A stretch of DNA of 64,000 nt from Enterobacter sp. 10-1 (GCA_002270295.1 NISF01000003.1:558001-622000); one strand, 5' to 3'; positions 1 through 9,504 are shown, counted from the first letter of the stretch. Notes: a model not told the origin generated them from the letters alone. Numbers and translations are program-made.

Positions 1-245
1 ATCGCTTCGGCAATATTAAATCCCAGCCGCCACAGATGGTGGCGGTAGGCCAGCGTCGAGTCCCAGTCAATGCGCGGATTGTTCAGCCAGTCCGCGCCCT
101 GATGGCGGGGATCGATAACCACGTGTGCTGCGGCGTAGGCAATACGATTAAACGCGGGAGTGATGGCGCAGGAACGTTCTTCCGTCGTCACAAGGCGGTA
201 ATTCGCGATGGAGCCTTGCGGCGTGGGCAGGTCGATTTTAAGCAT
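1..245 (-). CDS. DUF993 family protein (dihydrodipicolinate synthase-like), N-terminal part
   Basis: The first 81 codons of a leftward gene that runs off the left edge of the window. The translation begins MLKIDLPTPQGSIANYRL and continues with a segment rich in Tyr, His and Trp (about residues 45-75) that I recognise as the start of the DUF993 family, proteins related to the dihydrodipicolinate synthase/N-acetylneuraminate lyase barrel. Members are thought to act as aldolases or lyases in sugar catabolism, but no reaction can be assigned from this fragment. A copy of the regional operator lies 19 bp upstream (264-277), so the gene belongs to the same regulon as the acyl-CoA dehydrogenase read the other way. 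Confidence 0.7.
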   Translation of the reverse strand, partial: MLKIDLPTPQGSIANYRLVTTEERSCAITPAFNRIAYAAAHVVIDPRHQGADWLNNPRIDWDSTLAYRHHLWRLGFNIAEA

Positions 246-263
246 GTTAACTTCTCCATTAAG

Positions 264-277
264 TATCCATTTGGTTA
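264..277. promoter_or_regulatory. Regulon operator copy 1 (before the DUF993 gene)
   Basis: TATCCATTTGGTTA, a variant of the palindrome TAACTAnnTrGTTA found eight times in the first 18.5 kb. It sits 19 bp upstream of the leftward DUF993 start codon, where a repressor would block the promoter. The left half-site departs from consensus at two positions; the right half-site is perfect. Confidence 0.55.
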
Positions 278-442
278 CTTTTAAGGTGTACTTTTTGCCC
301 AGGTAAAAGTCAAGGTATTCGCGGCCAAAGTGATAACCGGAACAGCCTCCTGTGATCGGGTGGCGGCCTTTACCTGCAATATTTGTCGATGAGTTAACAA
401 CAATTATTTAACGGTATTGACAGCAACATTTATCCAATGTAG

Positions 443-456
443 TAACTATCTGGTTA
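443..456. promoter_or_regulatory. Regulon operator copy 2 (before the acyl-CoA dehydrogenase)
   Basis: TAACTATCTGGTTA, a close match to the shared palindrome TAACTAnnTrGTTA, 67 bp upstream of the acyl-CoA dehydrogenase start. Inferred to be bound by the TetR-family regulator encoded at 8839-9483. Confidence 0.6.
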
Positions 457-523
457 TTTAATTATTGCGTTTGGATGTCGCAAAAAACAGGCGGCATGAA
501 TAATAGCCGGCAGGAGAATGACC

Positions 524-1657
524 ATGTATTTGACTGAAACCCATCAACAGATCCGCGAAATGACCCGTAAGTTTGCCGACGAAGTGATTCGTCCTCAGGC
601 CGAAGAGCTGGACAGAGAAGAGCGCTTTGCCGCCGAGATCTATCAACAGATGGGTGAGCTGGGATTGTTTGGTATCACCGTTCCGGAAGAGTATGGCGGC
701 GTTGGGCTGGATGCTGTCGCCTACGCTGTGGTGATGGAAGAGCTGTCGCGTGGCTATGCCTCGATTGCCGATCAGTGCGGCCTGGTGGAGCTGCTGGGGA
801 CGCTGCTGTCAAAATATGGTAACGATCCGCAACGCGCCCAATGGCTGCCTGGGCTGCTGAACGCGTCGCTGAAAGGGGCCTATTGCATCACTGAGGCCGG
901 CGCCGGCTCTGACGTTTCGGGAATTAAAACCACCGCCACGCGCACCGAAGAGGGCTGGGTGCTGAACGGCAGCAAGCTGTGGATCCATAATGCGCCGGTC
1001 GCCGATGTGGCCTTCGTCCTGGCGCGCACAGATAAGGAAGCCGGTCACCGCGGTATGAGCATCTTTATTGTCGACTGCTCGCGCGACGGCGTTTCGCGCG
1101 GCGCTAAAGAGCACAAGATGGGCCAACGCTCGTCGCAGGTCGGCGAACTGCACTTCAGCCAGGTCAGGCTGCCGGCGGACGCGCTGCTGGGGCCGGAAAA
1201 CCGCGGCTTCCATATTATGATGAGCGTGCTGAATAAAGGGCGGGTGGGGATTGGCGCGCTGGCGGTAGGCATTGCGCGTGCCGGTCTCGAAGCGGCGATT
1301 GAGTATGCGAAACAGCGCGAACAGTTTGGCAAGCCGATTGCTGATTTCCAGGGCGTGCAGTTTATGCTGGCAGATATCGCCAAAGATACCGAAGCCGCTC
1401 GCCTGCTGGTGCATAGCGCGGCGTATAAAATTGATACCGACGCCCCGGATACCTCGATTGCCTGTTCAATGGCGAAATGTTTCGCGGGCGACGCTGCGGT
1501 ACAGCACAGCGGCAACGCGGTACAGATCTTTGGCGGCGGCGGCTATATTCGCGGCGTGGAGGTGGAGCGTCTGTACCGTGATGCCAAGATAACCCAAATC
1601 TATGAAGGAACTAACCAGATCCAGCGCATGATTATCGGCCGCAATTTGCTGGCGTAA
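524..1657 (+). CDS. Acyl-CoA dehydrogenase
   Basis: FAD-dependent alpha,beta-dehydrogenation of an acyl-CoA thioester, passing electrons to ETF. About 377 residues, the usual length for the family. The helical N-terminal domain, the beta domain with the FAD-contacting YCITEAGAGSD segment (around residue 120) and the C-terminal helical domain ending in the signature QIYEGTNQIQRMIIGRNLL are all present; the family's usual catalytic Glu lies in that last segment (YEGTNQ). An ATG lies at 518, but the ribosome-binding AGGAG at 512-516 is only one base from it, so the ATG at 524 is preferred. ETF and ETF:quinone oxidoreductase genes follow convergently, so the whole electron route is encoded here. 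The substrate is not readable; short or hydroxylated acyl-CoA is inferred from the sugar-related neighbours. Confidence 0.9.
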   Translation: MYLTETHQQIREMTRKFADEVIRPQAEELDREERFAAEIYQQMGELGLFGITVPEEYGGVGLDAVAYAVVMEELSRGYASIADQCGLVELLGTLLSKYGNDPQRAQWLPGLLNASLKGAYCITEAGAGSDVSGIKTTATRTEEGWVLNGSKLWIHNAPVADVAFVLARTDKEAGHRGMSIFIVDCSRDGVSRGAKEHKMGQRSSQVGELHFSQVRLPADALLGPENRGFHIMMSVLNKGRVGIGALAVGIARAGLEAAIEYAKQREQFGKPIADFQGVQFMLADIAKDTEAARLLVHSAAYKIDTDAPDTSIACSMAKCFAGDAAVQHSGNAVQIFGGGGYIRGVEVERLYRDAKITQIYEGTNQIQRMIIGRNLLA

Positions 1658-1695
1658 CGCCCGTCGCCCGCCGACACGGCACCTTAACCGGGATA

Positions 1696-1728
1696 AGGCT
1701 GATCACCTCAGGTGACCAGCCTGTTTTT
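1696..1728 (+). terminator. Intrinsic terminator after the acyl-CoA dehydrogenase
   Basis: Imperfect inverted repeat AGGCTGATCACCT / AGGTGACCAGCCT with a one-base loop, followed by TGTTTTTAT, 38 bp downstream of the stop codon. Confidence 0.75.
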
Positions 1729-1869
1729 ATGGTTTCGTGGGCTGGCATGATGCAGGTAAATGGTGAATCCGACGTTTTTCCCATACCCGCTGCGGGTGAA
1801 GGGTACGGAGAAGCGTTTCGCTCGCCCCATGACCCCGGCATATGCGATGGGGGAGGCCGAGCGGAGGCA

Positions 1870-1894
1870 AAGAAAACCCCGGCGCTGCCGGGGT
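1870..1894 (-). terminator. Terminator of the ETF operon
   Basis: On the minus strand CCCCGGC-AGC-GCCGGGG is followed by TTTTCTTT. It lies just downstream of the ETF:ubiquinone oxidoreductase stop codon. Confidence 0.7.
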
Positions 1895-1904
1895 GGGGAA
1901 CAGA

Positions 1905-3557
1905 TCACATATTCGGATAGTTGGGGCCGCTGCCTCCTTCGGGCACCGTCCAGAGGATATTCTGCAACGGGTCTTTGATGTCGCAGGTTTTACAGTGCAC
2001 GCAGTTCTGCGCGTTAATCTGTAATCTGGGATTTCCCTCCGGGGCGATAATTTCATAAACGCCCGCCGGGCAATAACGCTGCGCCGGCTCGGCAAAACGC
2101 GGCAGCGTTTCCCGCACCGACAGTTCGGCGTCTTTGAGCTTGAGATGGCAGGGCTGATCTTCATCGTGGGACGTATTTGCCAGATACACGGAAGAGGGCT
2201 TATCAAAGCTCAGCTGGTTATCCGGCTTCGGATAGCTAATGGGCGTGCTGCGTTCGGCCGTATTCAGCTGCAGGTGATCCGCCCTGCGGTCGTGCAGCGT
2301 GAACGGCAGCTTTCCTTTAAACCAGTTCTGATCGATATAGTTAAGTGCCCCGCCTGCCAGCGTACCAAAACGGTGCAGCAGCGGACCGAAGTTACGCGAC
2401 TGCCGCAGCTCTTCCCCCAGCCATGATTCGCTAAACGCCTGCGCGAAATCATCCAGCTCCCGTTTCTCATCGGGGGCTTGTACCAGCGCCTGATAGACCG
2501 ATTCGGCGGCCAGCATGCCGCTTTTCATCGCCGTGTGGCTGCCCTTAATCTTGGCGAAGTTGAGCGTTCCCGCATCGCAGCCAATCAGCAGCCCGCCGGG
2601 AAAATGCATTTTGGGTAGCGCATTGATGCCCCCTTTGGTGATGGCGCGCGCGCCGTAGCAGAGACGCTTTCCGCCGCTGAGGGTTTCGCTAAAGGCCGGG
2701 TGATGCTTCATGCGCTGAAACTCATCGAACGGACTTAAATAAGGGTTGCGGTAGTTAAGATCGACAATCAGCCCGACGACAACCTGATTATTCCCCGTAT
2801 GGTACAGAAAGCTTCCTCCCGACGCGCCTTCGCTCAGCGGCCAGCCGGAGGCGTGGATAACCTCTCCGGGCCGGCTTTTTTGCGGGGCGATCTCCCACAG
2901 CTCTTTTATCCCCAACGCGTAGTGCTGCGGATCGCGGCCGGCATCAAGCTGATAGCGGGCGATCAGCTGTTTGCCGAGATGGCCGCGGCAGCCTTCGGCA
3001 AAAAGGGTATATTTCGCCAGCAGGTTCATGCCTGGCGTAAAGCCCGGCTTCTCTTGTCCTTCTGCATTGACGCCCATATCGCCGGTGGTGATACCGGCGA
3101 CGGCGCCCGCATCGTCGTACAGGATGCTGGCGGCGGCAAAACCGGGGAAAATATCCACCCCCAGCGACTCTGCCTGGCGGGCCAGCCAGCGGCAAAAATC
3201 CCCCAGGCTAATGACGTAATTACCGGCGTTATGCATCGGGGCAGGGATAAAGGCCGCCGGGATCTTCCACGCTTTTTCGCCATCGCGCAGCAGCAAGAGC
3301 TCATCTTGCGTTACGGGAGTCGCGAGCGGCGCGCCGAGCGACTGCCAGTCGGGAAAAAGCTCCTTGAGCGCCCGGGGTTCGAAAAGCGCCCCGGAAAGAA
3401 TATGTGCCCCAATCTCGGCGCCTTTTTCAATGACGCAAACGCTCAGCGGGCGCTGCTCCTGCTGCGCCATCTGCATCAGCCGGCAGGCTGCCGACAGCCC
3501 GGCAGGACCGCCACCGACGATGAGGACGTCAAATTCCATCGTTTCACGTTCCACCAT
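1905..3557 (-). CDS. Electron transfer flavoprotein:ubiquinone oxidoreductase
   Basis: Membrane-associated FAD/[4Fe-4S] enzyme that moves electrons from reduced ETF to the quinone pool. About 550 residues. The N-terminal dinucleotide fold MEFDVLIVGGGPAGLSAA binds FAD, and the C-terminal ferredoxin-like domain carries the cluster ligands in YCPAGVYE and CVHCKTCDIKDP. Three in-frame ATGs lie close together (3566, 3557, 3539). The second gives the MVERETMEFD start common in this family and is chosen, but the choice is not certain. It is the last gene of etfB-etfA-etfQO, about 35 bp after etfA, and supports the acyl-CoA dehydrogenase next door. This is the full-length quinone oxidoreductase type, not the shorter FixC type. 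Confidence 0.92.
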   Translation of the reverse strand: MVERETMEFDVLIVGGGPAGLSAACRLMQMAQQEQRPLSVCVIEKGAEIGAHILSGALFEPRALKELFPDWQSLGAPLATPVTQDELLLLRDGEKAWKIPAAFIPAPMHNAGNYVISLGDFCRWLARQAESLGVDIFPGFAAASILYDDAGAVAGITTGDMGVNAEGQEKPGFTPGMNLLAKYTLFAEGCRGHLGKQLIARYQLDAGRDPQHYALGIKELWEIAPQKSRPGEVIHASGWPLSEGASGGSFLYHTGNNQVVVGLIVDLNYRNPYLSPFDEFQRMKHHPAFSETLSGGKRLCYGARAITKGGINALPKMHFPGGLLIGCDAGTLNFAKIKGSHTAMKSGMLAAESVYQALVQAPDEKRELDDFAQAFSESWLGEELRQSRNFGPLLHRFGTLAGGALNYIDQNWFKGKLPFTLHDRRADHLQLNTAERSTPISYPKPDNQLSFDKPSSVYLANTSHDEDQPCHLKLKDAELSVRETLPRFAEPAQRYCPAGVYEIIAPEGNPRLQINAQNCVHCKTCDIKDPLQNILWTVPEGGSGPNYPNM

Positions 3558-3590
3558 AACCTCCATCTTTCGTTGCCTGCCCCTTGCTCA

Positions 3591-4520
3591 TCAGAGTTTC
3601 GCCACCAGCTGCGGCACAATCTCGAACAGATCGCCCACCAGGCTGTAGTCGGCGATTTTGAAAATGGGCGCCTCTTCGTCGCTGTTGATGGCCACGATGA
3701 CCTTGGCATTACTCATTCCCGCCAGGTGCTGAATCGCGCCGGAAATGCCCACCGCGATGTAGAGCTCCGGCGCGACAATTTTGCCTGTCTGCCCGACCTG
3801 CAGATCGTTGGCGACCATCCCGGCGTCGACCGCCGCGCGCGATGCGCCGACGGCGCCGTGCAGTTTGTCGGCAAGCTGTGCGATCAGCGCAAAGTTTTCG
3901 CGGCTGCCCAGCGCGCGACCGCCGGAGACCACCACGCGGGCGGTGGAAAGCTGAGGGCGGTCCGATTGCGCCAGCTCTTCATGAATGAAGCGAGAAACCG
4001 GCGGATTATCGACGCGGCTGATGTGCTCAATCGGCGCGGAGGATTCGCTTTTTTGCGCCGCCGGGAAGCTCGATACGCGCAGAGTCAGCACCGTCAGCGG
4101 GTCGAGACTCTCGACGGTGGCGATAGCGCTGCCCGCATAGATGGGGCGTTTGAACACGCTGGCGCTGACCACCGCAATCACGTCGGAGATTTGTGCGACG
4201 TCGGCGAGGGCCGCCACGCGCGGCAGGATGTTTTTCCCGTTTGAGGTGGCGGCGGCAAGGATGTGGCTGTAACCCTCGCGCAGGGAGAAGATCAGCGCGG
4301 CGACGTTTTCGGCCAGCTGGTTTTTAAAGACGCTATCGTCGGCGAGCAGCACCTTCGTCACGCCTTCAATGCGCGCCGCCTGTTCCGCGACCGTACGGCA
4401 TTTTTCGCCCGCCACCAGCAGCGTAATCTCGCCGCCCAGCTCCCGGGCGGCGCTCACCGCGTTATAGGTTACCGCGTTGAGCTGGTTATTATCATGTTCA
4501 ACAAGGAGTAAAGTCGCCAT
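3591..4520 (-). CDS. etfA: Electron transfer flavoprotein subunit alpha
   Basis: FAD-binding large subunit of the ETF heterodimer, 309 residues. The C-terminal half holds the ETF-alpha signature, including [20 protein letters not shown] followed by IQHLAGM, which wraps the FAD. It starts one base after the etfB stop codon, so the two subunits are translationally coupled. It accepts electrons from the acyl-CoA dehydrogenase at 524-1657 and hands them to the oxidoreductase downstream. No missing residues seen. Confidence 0.93.
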   Translation of the reverse strand: MATLLLVEHDNNQLNAVTYNAVSAARELGGEITLLVAGEKCRTVAEQAARIEGVTKVLLADDSVFKNQLAENVAALIFSLREGYSHILAAATSNGKNILPRVAALADVAQISDVIAVVSASVFKRPIYAGSAIATVESLDPLTVLTLRVSSFPAAQKSESSAPIEHISRVDNPPVSRFIHEELAQSDRPQLSTARVVVSGGRALGSRENFALIAQLADKLHGAVGASRAAVDAGMVANDLQVGQTGKIVAPELYIAVGISGAIQHLAGMSNAKVIVAINSDEEAPIFKIADYSLVGDLFEIVPQLVAKL

Positions 4521-4521
4521 A

Positions 4522-5271
4522 TCAAATCACCTTCGCTTCGTTTTTGAGCTTGTTCAGCAGTTCATCGACGCTTTCGACACGCACGCCGGCCTCGCGCGCT
4601 GGCGGGGCCTCGACCCGTAACAGCGCCGTATGCGGGCGTAATTCAAGGCCGAACTCCTCTACCGGCAGGATAGCGAGCGGCTTCTTTTTGGCCTTCATCA
4701 TGTTGGGCAGGGAGGTATAGCGCGGCTGGTTAAGACGCAGATCGGTGGTGATAATCGCCGGCAGCGTCAGCGAAACAATCTGCAGGCCGCCGTCAATTTC
4801 ACGGGTGACGATGGCCTGACCATCCTCAATGCGTAGTTCAGCGGCAAAGGTTCCCTGCGGGTAACCGCACAGCGCGGCGAGCATTTGCCCGGTCTGATTG
4901 TTGTCGCCGTCAATGGATTGTTTCCCCATCAGGATCAGCGACGGCTGTTCCTGCGCGACGACTTTCGCCAGCAGTTTTGCCAGATTGAGCGGTTCGAGGG
5001 ACTGGCCGGCGGTGATGAGCAGCCCGCGATCTGCCCCCATTGCCAGGGCGCTGCGCAGCTGCTCCTGGGCCGCGTCATCACCGATGGTTACCACCACAAT
5101 TTCGCTGGCGATGCCGAGCTCTTTCAGGCGAATGGCTTCTTCAACCGCAATTTCGCAGAACGGGTTGAGCGCCATTTTCGCGTTGGTCAGATCAACCTGG
5201 CTGCCATCGCTTTTGACGCGGATTTTAACGTTATGATCGACAACGCGTTTAACGGGGACGAGAACTTTCAT
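4522..5271 (-). CDS. etfB: Electron transfer flavoprotein subunit beta
   Basis: AMP-binding small subunit of ETF, 249 residues. It opens with [20 protein letters not shown], has the central ALAMGADRG segment and the [19 protein letters not shown] stretch typical of the family. It is the first gene of the leftward etfB-etfA-etfQO operon, with a near-perfect regulon operator (5317-5330) 45 bp upstream. The operon is therefore expected to be derepressed together with the catabolic enzymes around it. Confidence 0.93.
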   Translation of the reverse strand: MKVLVPVKRVVDHNVKIRVKSDGSQVDLTNAKMALNPFCEIAVEEAIRLKELGIASEIVVVTIGDDAAQEQLRSALAMGADRGLLITAGQSLEPLNLAKLLAKVVAQEQPSLILMGKQSIDGDNNQTGQMLAALCGYPQGTFAAELRIEDGQAIVTREIDGGLQIVSLTLPAIITTDLRLNQPRYTSLPNMMKAKKKPLAILPVEEFGLELRPHTALLRVEAPPAREAGVRVESVDELLNKLKNEAKVI

Positions 5272-5312
5272 CGTGACCTCTCGGAATGTTTTCTCTGTTT
5301 ATCTCTCTTAAG

Positions 5313-5334
5313 TAAATAACTATTTAGTTATTTA
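5313..5334. promoter_or_regulatory. etfB: Regulon operator copy 3 (before etfB)
   Basis: The best extended copy: a 22-bp palindrome, symmetric except for the two central bases, whose core is TAACTATTTAGTTA (5317-5330). It lies between the etfB start and the convergent GMC oxidoreductase end, so it can only serve etfB. Confidence 0.7.
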
Positions 5335-5382
5335 TTCAATCGATTTTTGCCCATGAGCAGAAACATGGGCAGCAATTTGTGA

Positions 5383-6969
5383 TCAGTGCGACGCGATAAT
5401 CAGATCGCTGGCTTTCTCGGCAATCATAATGGTGGGGGCATTGGTGTTAGAGCTGACCAGGCTTGGCATCACCGACGAGTCCACCACGCGCAGCCCTTCA
5501 ATGCCGCGAACGCGCAGCTGAGTATCGACGACCGACAGCTCATCGATGCCCATTTTGCAGGTGCCGACCGGGTGATAGCAGGTGCGCGCAAACCGGCGAA
5601 TGTACTCTTCCAGATCTTTATCACTTTGCGCTTCGTGTCCCGGCATATGCTCGCGGCGAATATACGGCGAGAAGGCGCTTTGCTGCATGATATCGCGCAT
5701 CAGCTTGCAGCCTTCGATCGTCATTTTCATATCGTAAGGATCGCTGAGATAGTTCGGATCGATAAGCGGGGCGTCGCTGGCGTTCGCCGTGCGTAAAGCG
5801 ACCCGGCCGCGGCTGCGCGGACGCAGGAAATAGCTATTAATCGTCACGCCGGAGCCGGACGGCACCGGTTCGATACCGGCTTCCACGCCGGCTCCGGCCA
5901 GGAAGTGAATTTGGGTATCCGGATTTATCGACTGCTTATCGGCGTACCAGAATGCGCCGCCTTCGACGATATTCGAACATACCGGACCTTTGCGGAACAG
6001 CAGATACTCCAGCCCCGCCCACATCATCCAGTGCGTCTTTTTGTACTTGTCATAGCTCAGGGCGTTGCCGAGCTCAAATATCAGATCGATGCCCACGTGG
6101 TCCTGCAGGTTTTCGCCCACGCCCGGCAGGTCGGCCGCGACCGTAATCCCTTTTTTGGTCAGTTCATCCGCCGCGCCAATTCCCGAAAGCTGCAGCAGTT
6201 TAGGCGAGCCGATCGCCCCGGCGCTGACGATAACTTCGCAGCTGGCATGCAGCCGCTGCTGCTTGCCATCCTGGTAAATCTCCACGCCGACGGCGCGCTG
6301 GTTATCGATAATCAGCCGGGAAATATGGCAGCCGGTCTTAATAGTGAGATTGCTGCGCCGGCTCGCGTCCTTCAGATATCCCACCGCCGCGGAGCAGCGG
6401 CGGGCATGGCGGGTGGTGGTCTGATACAGGCCGCAGCCGGCCTGAGTGGCGCCGTTGAAATCAGGGTTGTAGGGCAATCCCGCCTGCTGGCAGGCTTTAC
6501 TGAAGGTTTTACTCATCAGGTTAGCGCTGACCGGGCTGGAGACGCCGAGCGGACCGCCGACGCCGTGCCAGGCGTTTGAAAAGGTATCGTTATCCTCGGA
6601 TTTAATAAAATAGCGCTGGATATCGGCAAATGACCAGCCGTCGCAGCCCTCATCCGCCGCCCAGCGGTCGTAGTCCGCTGGGGTGCCGCGGGTGAACACC
6701 TCTGCGTTGATAGAGCTACCGCCGCCCAGTACCCGCCCTTGGGCAAACAGCAGCTCACGATTGCCCAGCTGGGGCTGGGGCACCGTTTTATAGCCCCAGG
6801 TCAGCGGCCCGGAGGTGAGTTTGCTAAAACCGACCGGCAAGTGGATGTAGGGGTTGCTGTCCTTTGGGCCAGCCTCAACCAGCAGCACTTTACAGTGGCT
6901 ATTTTCACTTAAGCGCGAGGCAAGGACGCTGCCCGCCGAACCGCCGCCGATAATAATGTAGTCGTACAT
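5383..6969 (-). CDS. GMC-family FAD-dependent alcohol oxidoreductase (choline dehydrogenase-like)
   Basis: Flavoprotein that oxidises a primary or secondary alcohol, 528 residues. It starts MYDYIIIGGGSAGSVLASRL (FAD-binding Rossmann fold), has the GMC signature 1 region GRVLGGGSSINAEVFTRGTP and signature 2 GAIGSPKLLQLSGIG, and ends with the HPVGTCKMG active-site segment (catalytic His) and NTNAPTIMIAEKA. The start at 6969 has GAGGA six bases upstream; a longer frame to 6993 has none. It follows the aldehyde dehydrogenase by 20 bp, so the pair should convert an alcohol to a carboxylate. It is named for its resemblance to choline dehydrogenase, but the sugar-type neighbours argue against choline as the substrate. 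Confidence 0.85.
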   Translation of the reverse strand: MYDYIIIGGGSAGSVLASRLSENSHCKVLLVEAGPKDSNPYIHLPVGFSKLTSGPLTWGYKTVPQPQLGNRELLFAQGRVLGGGSSINAEVFTRGTPADYDRWAADEGCDGWSFADIQRYFIKSEDNDTFSNAWHGVGGPLGVSSPVSANLMSKTFSKACQQAGLPYNPDFNGATQAGCGLYQTTTRHARRCSAAVGYLKDASRRSNLTIKTGCHISRLIIDNQRAVGVEIYQDGKQQRLHASCEVIVSAGAIGSPKLLQLSGIGAADELTKKGITVAADLPGVGENLQDHVGIDLIFELGNALSYDKYKKTHWMMWAGLEYLLFRKGPVCSNIVEGGAFWYADKQSINPDTQIHFLAGAGVEAGIEPVPSGSGVTINSYFLRPRSRGRVALRTANASDAPLIDPNYLSDPYDMKMTIEGCKLMRDIMQQSAFSPYIRREHMPGHEAQSDKDLEEYIRRFARTCYHPVGTCKMGIDELSVVDTQLRVRGIEGLRVVDSSVMPSLVSSNTNAPTIMIAEKASDLIIASH

Positions 6970-6989
6970 GTCTGATCCTCTGCCAAAAA

Positions 6990-8507
6990 TCATTCAGCGA
7001 GCCATTTGGCGCGCTTGCCCAACTGGATATGCACGGATTTAATTTCGGTATATTCATCCAGACCATAGCTGCCGCTTTCGCGTCCGATGCCGGATTGCTT
7101 AAATCCGCCTGAAGGCAGTTCAGGACCGCCGGCGATAGTGGTATTCACCCACAGCCTGCCCGCTTTAAGATCGCGGAATCCCTGCACCGCATGATCGAGG
7201 TTCGAGGTCCAGATGCTGGCAGCCAGCCCGTAGCAGGTATCGTTGGCAATTCTGATAGCTTCTTCATAACTGTCGAACGGGGTGACGCAGAGTACCGGGC
7301 CGAAGATCTCTTCGCGGAAAATCGTCATCTCCGGCGTCACATCATCGAAAATAGTCGGTTCGATAAACAGCCCGCAGCCGGCGTTAACCGCGCTGCCGCC
7401 GGTGAGTAGCGTTGCGCCCTCATTTTTGCCCTGTGCAATATAGCTGAGCACGGTCTGGTAGTGCTTTTCGGTGATAATCGCGCCAATCTGGGTACTTTCA
7501 TCCAGCGGATCGCCGCTGCGCACTCTTCGCGCGCGCTCAACCAGCTTCTGGCAGAAATCCTTATGGATTGAACGCTCAACCAGCAGGCGGCTGCCGCTGA
7601 CGCAGCACTGGCCGGTATTAAACAGGAAACCAAACAGCGTACCGTCCAGCGCGGCGTCGATATCGGCATCGGCAAATACCACCTGCGGGTTCTTGCCGCC
7701 CAGCTCCAGCCCAAGACGCTTAATGTTTTTTGCCGAAGCGTGCAGCGCCATCTGGCCGACGGCGGTAGAGCCGGTGAAGGAAACCATATCAACGTCGGCA
7801 TGTTCGGTAAGATGTTGACCGACTATCGAGCCGCTGCCGGTGACGACGTTAAATACGCCGTCGGGCAGGCCCGCTTCTTGAAGAATGCCGGCCAGCAGCA
7901 GGGTCGTGCCGGAGGTGATCTCAGCGGCTTTCGCCACCAGCGTACAGCCCGCCGCCAGAATGTAGGGGTAGCGTTCCGCGCCGATAAAGAAAGGAAAGTT
8001 CCACGGGGTGATGACGCCGACGACGCCGATGGGTTCGCGGGTCACCAGACCGAGCATGCTGTCGCCGAGGTTATTAAAGCTGTCGCCCTTGACGCTGCGC
8101 GCCAGACCTGCGGCATATTCCCAGATATCCGCCGCCCCCTGGATTTCTCCCCGGGACTGGGCGATCGGTTTACCGGTTTCAAGCGTTTCCAGCAGCGCCA
8201 GCTCGTCCAGCTTCTCGCGGATCAGCTGCGCGGTTTTCAGCAGTACTGCCGCCCGCGCCGCGCCGCTAATACGCGACCACTTCCCGCAGTCAAAGGCTTC
8301 TCTGGCCGCCTTTACCGCATCATCAACGTCTTCAGCGGTGCCGGCAGGATAGCTGCTGACGACAATATCGTGAGCCGGGCTTTTACGCACAAAGTTTTCG
8401 CTGCCGTGGCCTGCGGTCCATTTGCCATTGATGAACATCTGAAACTCACGTGCTTTTTCGGGCAGCAAAGCGTGGTTAACGTCTACAGGGCGAAATGTAT
8501 TACTCAT
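6990..8507 (-). CDS. NAD(P)-dependent aldehyde dehydrogenase
   Basis: Oxidises an aldehyde to a carboxylate, 505 residues. Visible ALDH hallmarks are NFPFFIGAERYPYILAAG with the PWN cofactor loop before it, the general-base motif LGLELGGKNPQVVF and the catalytic-Cys motif FNTGQCCVSGSRL, and EEIFGPVLCV near the C-terminus. The start at 8507 has GGAAGAG upstream; an alternative ATG at 8528 adds seven residues. It is the first gene of a two-gene leftward unit with the GMC enzyme. A regulon operator lies at 8664-8677 in the divergent promoter region shared with the TetR gene. The substrate is not readable from sequence. Confidence 0.88.
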   Translation of the reverse strand: MSNTFRPVDVNHALLPEKAREFQMFINGKWTAGHGSENFVRKSPAHDIVVSSYPAGTAEDVDDAVKAAREAFDCGKWSRISGAARAAVLLKTAQLIREKLDELALLETLETGKPIAQSRGEIQGAADIWEYAAGLARSVKGDSFNNLGDSMLGLVTREPIGVVGVITPWNFPFFIGAERYPYILAAGCTLVAKAAEITSGTTLLLAGILQEAGLPDGVFNVVTGSGSIVGQHLTEHADVDMVSFTGSTAVGQMALHASAKNIKRLGLELGGKNPQVVFADADIDAALDGTLFGFLFNTGQCCVSGSRLLVERSIHKDFCQKLVERARRVRSGDPLDESTQIGAIITEKHYQTVLSYIAQGKNEGATLLTGGSAVNAGCGLFIEPTIFDDVTPEMTIFREEIFGPVLCVTPFDSYEEAIRIANDTCYGLAASIWTSNLDHAVQGFRDLKAGRLWVNTTIAGGPELPSGGFKQSGIGRESGSYGLDEYTEIKSVHIQLGKRAKWLAE

Positions 8508-8663
8508 AATTCTCTTCCCATCGTTCATAGCATTTCTTACCGCACGGTAAGAGCCGGTGTGTGATCGTTGTCATCCTGCCCTCAACGTGATGAGTGCTGA
8601 CAGGATGAGTTGGGTTTGTTTGCGTTTAACTTGATGTTTTAAAAGATTTATGTATTATATATA

Positions 8664-8677
8664 TAACTATATGGTTA
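8664..8677. promoter_or_regulatory. Regulon operator copy 4 (divergent region ALDH / TetR)
   Basis: TAACTATATGGTTA in the 330-bp gap between the leftward aldehyde dehydrogenase and the rightward TetR gene. In this position it could repress the oxidoreductase operon and autoregulate the regulator. Confidence 0.65.
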
Positions 8678-8838
8678 CATATGTTAGCACGCTGTTTTTC
8701 GATTGGATAAGGAAACGCCAGCCCTTGTAATGAAATTGTTAAGCGGCTAGCAGAAAGGAGAACAGCCAAAAATTTTTCTTGATTTCCTCCAATGAGTAAG
8801 GATTAATCATCAGCCAGATCCGCAACCAAAACGATGTA

Positions 8839-9483
8839 ATGACTAAATCAGCTTCTGAAAAAACAGTGCAGGTCCGTGACCCTATTGCGACACAAAATCG
8901 GATCCTCAAAGCCGCGAAACGAGAGTTTGCGCAAAAGGGACTCGGCGGGGCGCGCATTGACGTTGTCGCTGAAAAAGCAAAGTCAAATAAGCGCATGATT
9001 TATCACTACTTTGGTAGTAAGGAGCAGCTTTTCCAGAAAGTTGTTGAAGACTCCTACCTCGATATTCGTGCGGCGGAAAAAAAATTAAATCTTGAAAAGC
9101 TGGAGCCGCAAGAGGCGGTTGAAGCGCTGGTCCGCTTTACCTGGAACTACTACCTGAAAAATCCGGAATTTCTGACGCTGGTCAACAGTGAAAACCTGCA
9201 TCGCGCCGTGCATCTGAAAAAGTCGGTGGCGATCAAATCAGCGCAAAAATCGATGGTAGCCCTGATGGAGAATATTCTTCAGCGCGGCGTGGAGCAGGGC
9301 GTGTTCAGGGCCGGCGTCGATCCTGAGCAGCTGGTGATTACCATTGCGGCGGTAAACTACTATTACTTTAATAATAAATATACCGGCGCCATTCTGTTCG
9401 ATCGTAATTTCATGGACGCTGATTCCCTTCAGCAGCGCCTTGATTTCAACGTCGAAACGATAATGCGGATATTACAGCCCTGA
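8839..9483 (+). CDS. TetR/AcrR-family transcriptional regulator
   Basis: Ligand-responsive DNA-binding protein, 214 residues. The N-terminal helix-turn-helix spans about residues 15-65 (ILKAAKREFAQKGLGGARID, then NKRMIYHYFGSKEQLFQKVV), followed by an all-helical ligand-binding domain with a TetR C-terminal region. It is the only regulator gene in the left 21 kb and sits among eight copies of the palindrome TAACTAnnTrGTTA, which is the simplest reason to propose it as the regulon's repressor. The inducer is probably a pathway intermediate, perhaps a CoA ester, as is common for TetR proteins near acyl-CoA dehydrogenases. Direct binding is inferred, not shown. Confidence 0.88.
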   Translation: MTKSASEKTVQVRDPIATQNRILKAAKREFAQKGLGGARIDVVAEKAKSNKRMIYHYFGSKEQLFQKVVEDSYLDIRAAEKKLNLEKLEPQEAVEALVRFTWNYYLKNPEFLTLVNSENLHRAVHLKKSVAIKSAQKSMVALMENILQRGVEQGVFRAGVDPEQLVITIAAVNYYYFNNKYTGAILFDRNFMDADSLQQRLDFNVETIMRILQP

Positions 9484-9504
9484 TACCCGCATTACCCTCA
9501 CGAT

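Noticed and set aside
394-415. A possible ninth operator in TTAACAACAATTATTTAACGG
   Set aside because: AT-rich and partly symmetric, but it does not fit TAACTAnnTrGTTA.
809-1414. 201-codon minus-strand frame
   Set aside because: Antisense to the acyl-CoA dehydrogenase, with no start signal or motif.
2799-4244. 481-codon open frame on the plus strand
   Set aside because: It lies opposite etfA and the ETF:quinone oxidoreductase, which have full family motifs; its translation shows no family and is Arg/Ala/His-rich as expected for antisense of GC-rich genes.
7740-8564. 274-codon plus-strand frame
   Set aside because: Antisense to the aldehyde dehydrogenase; no family motif.
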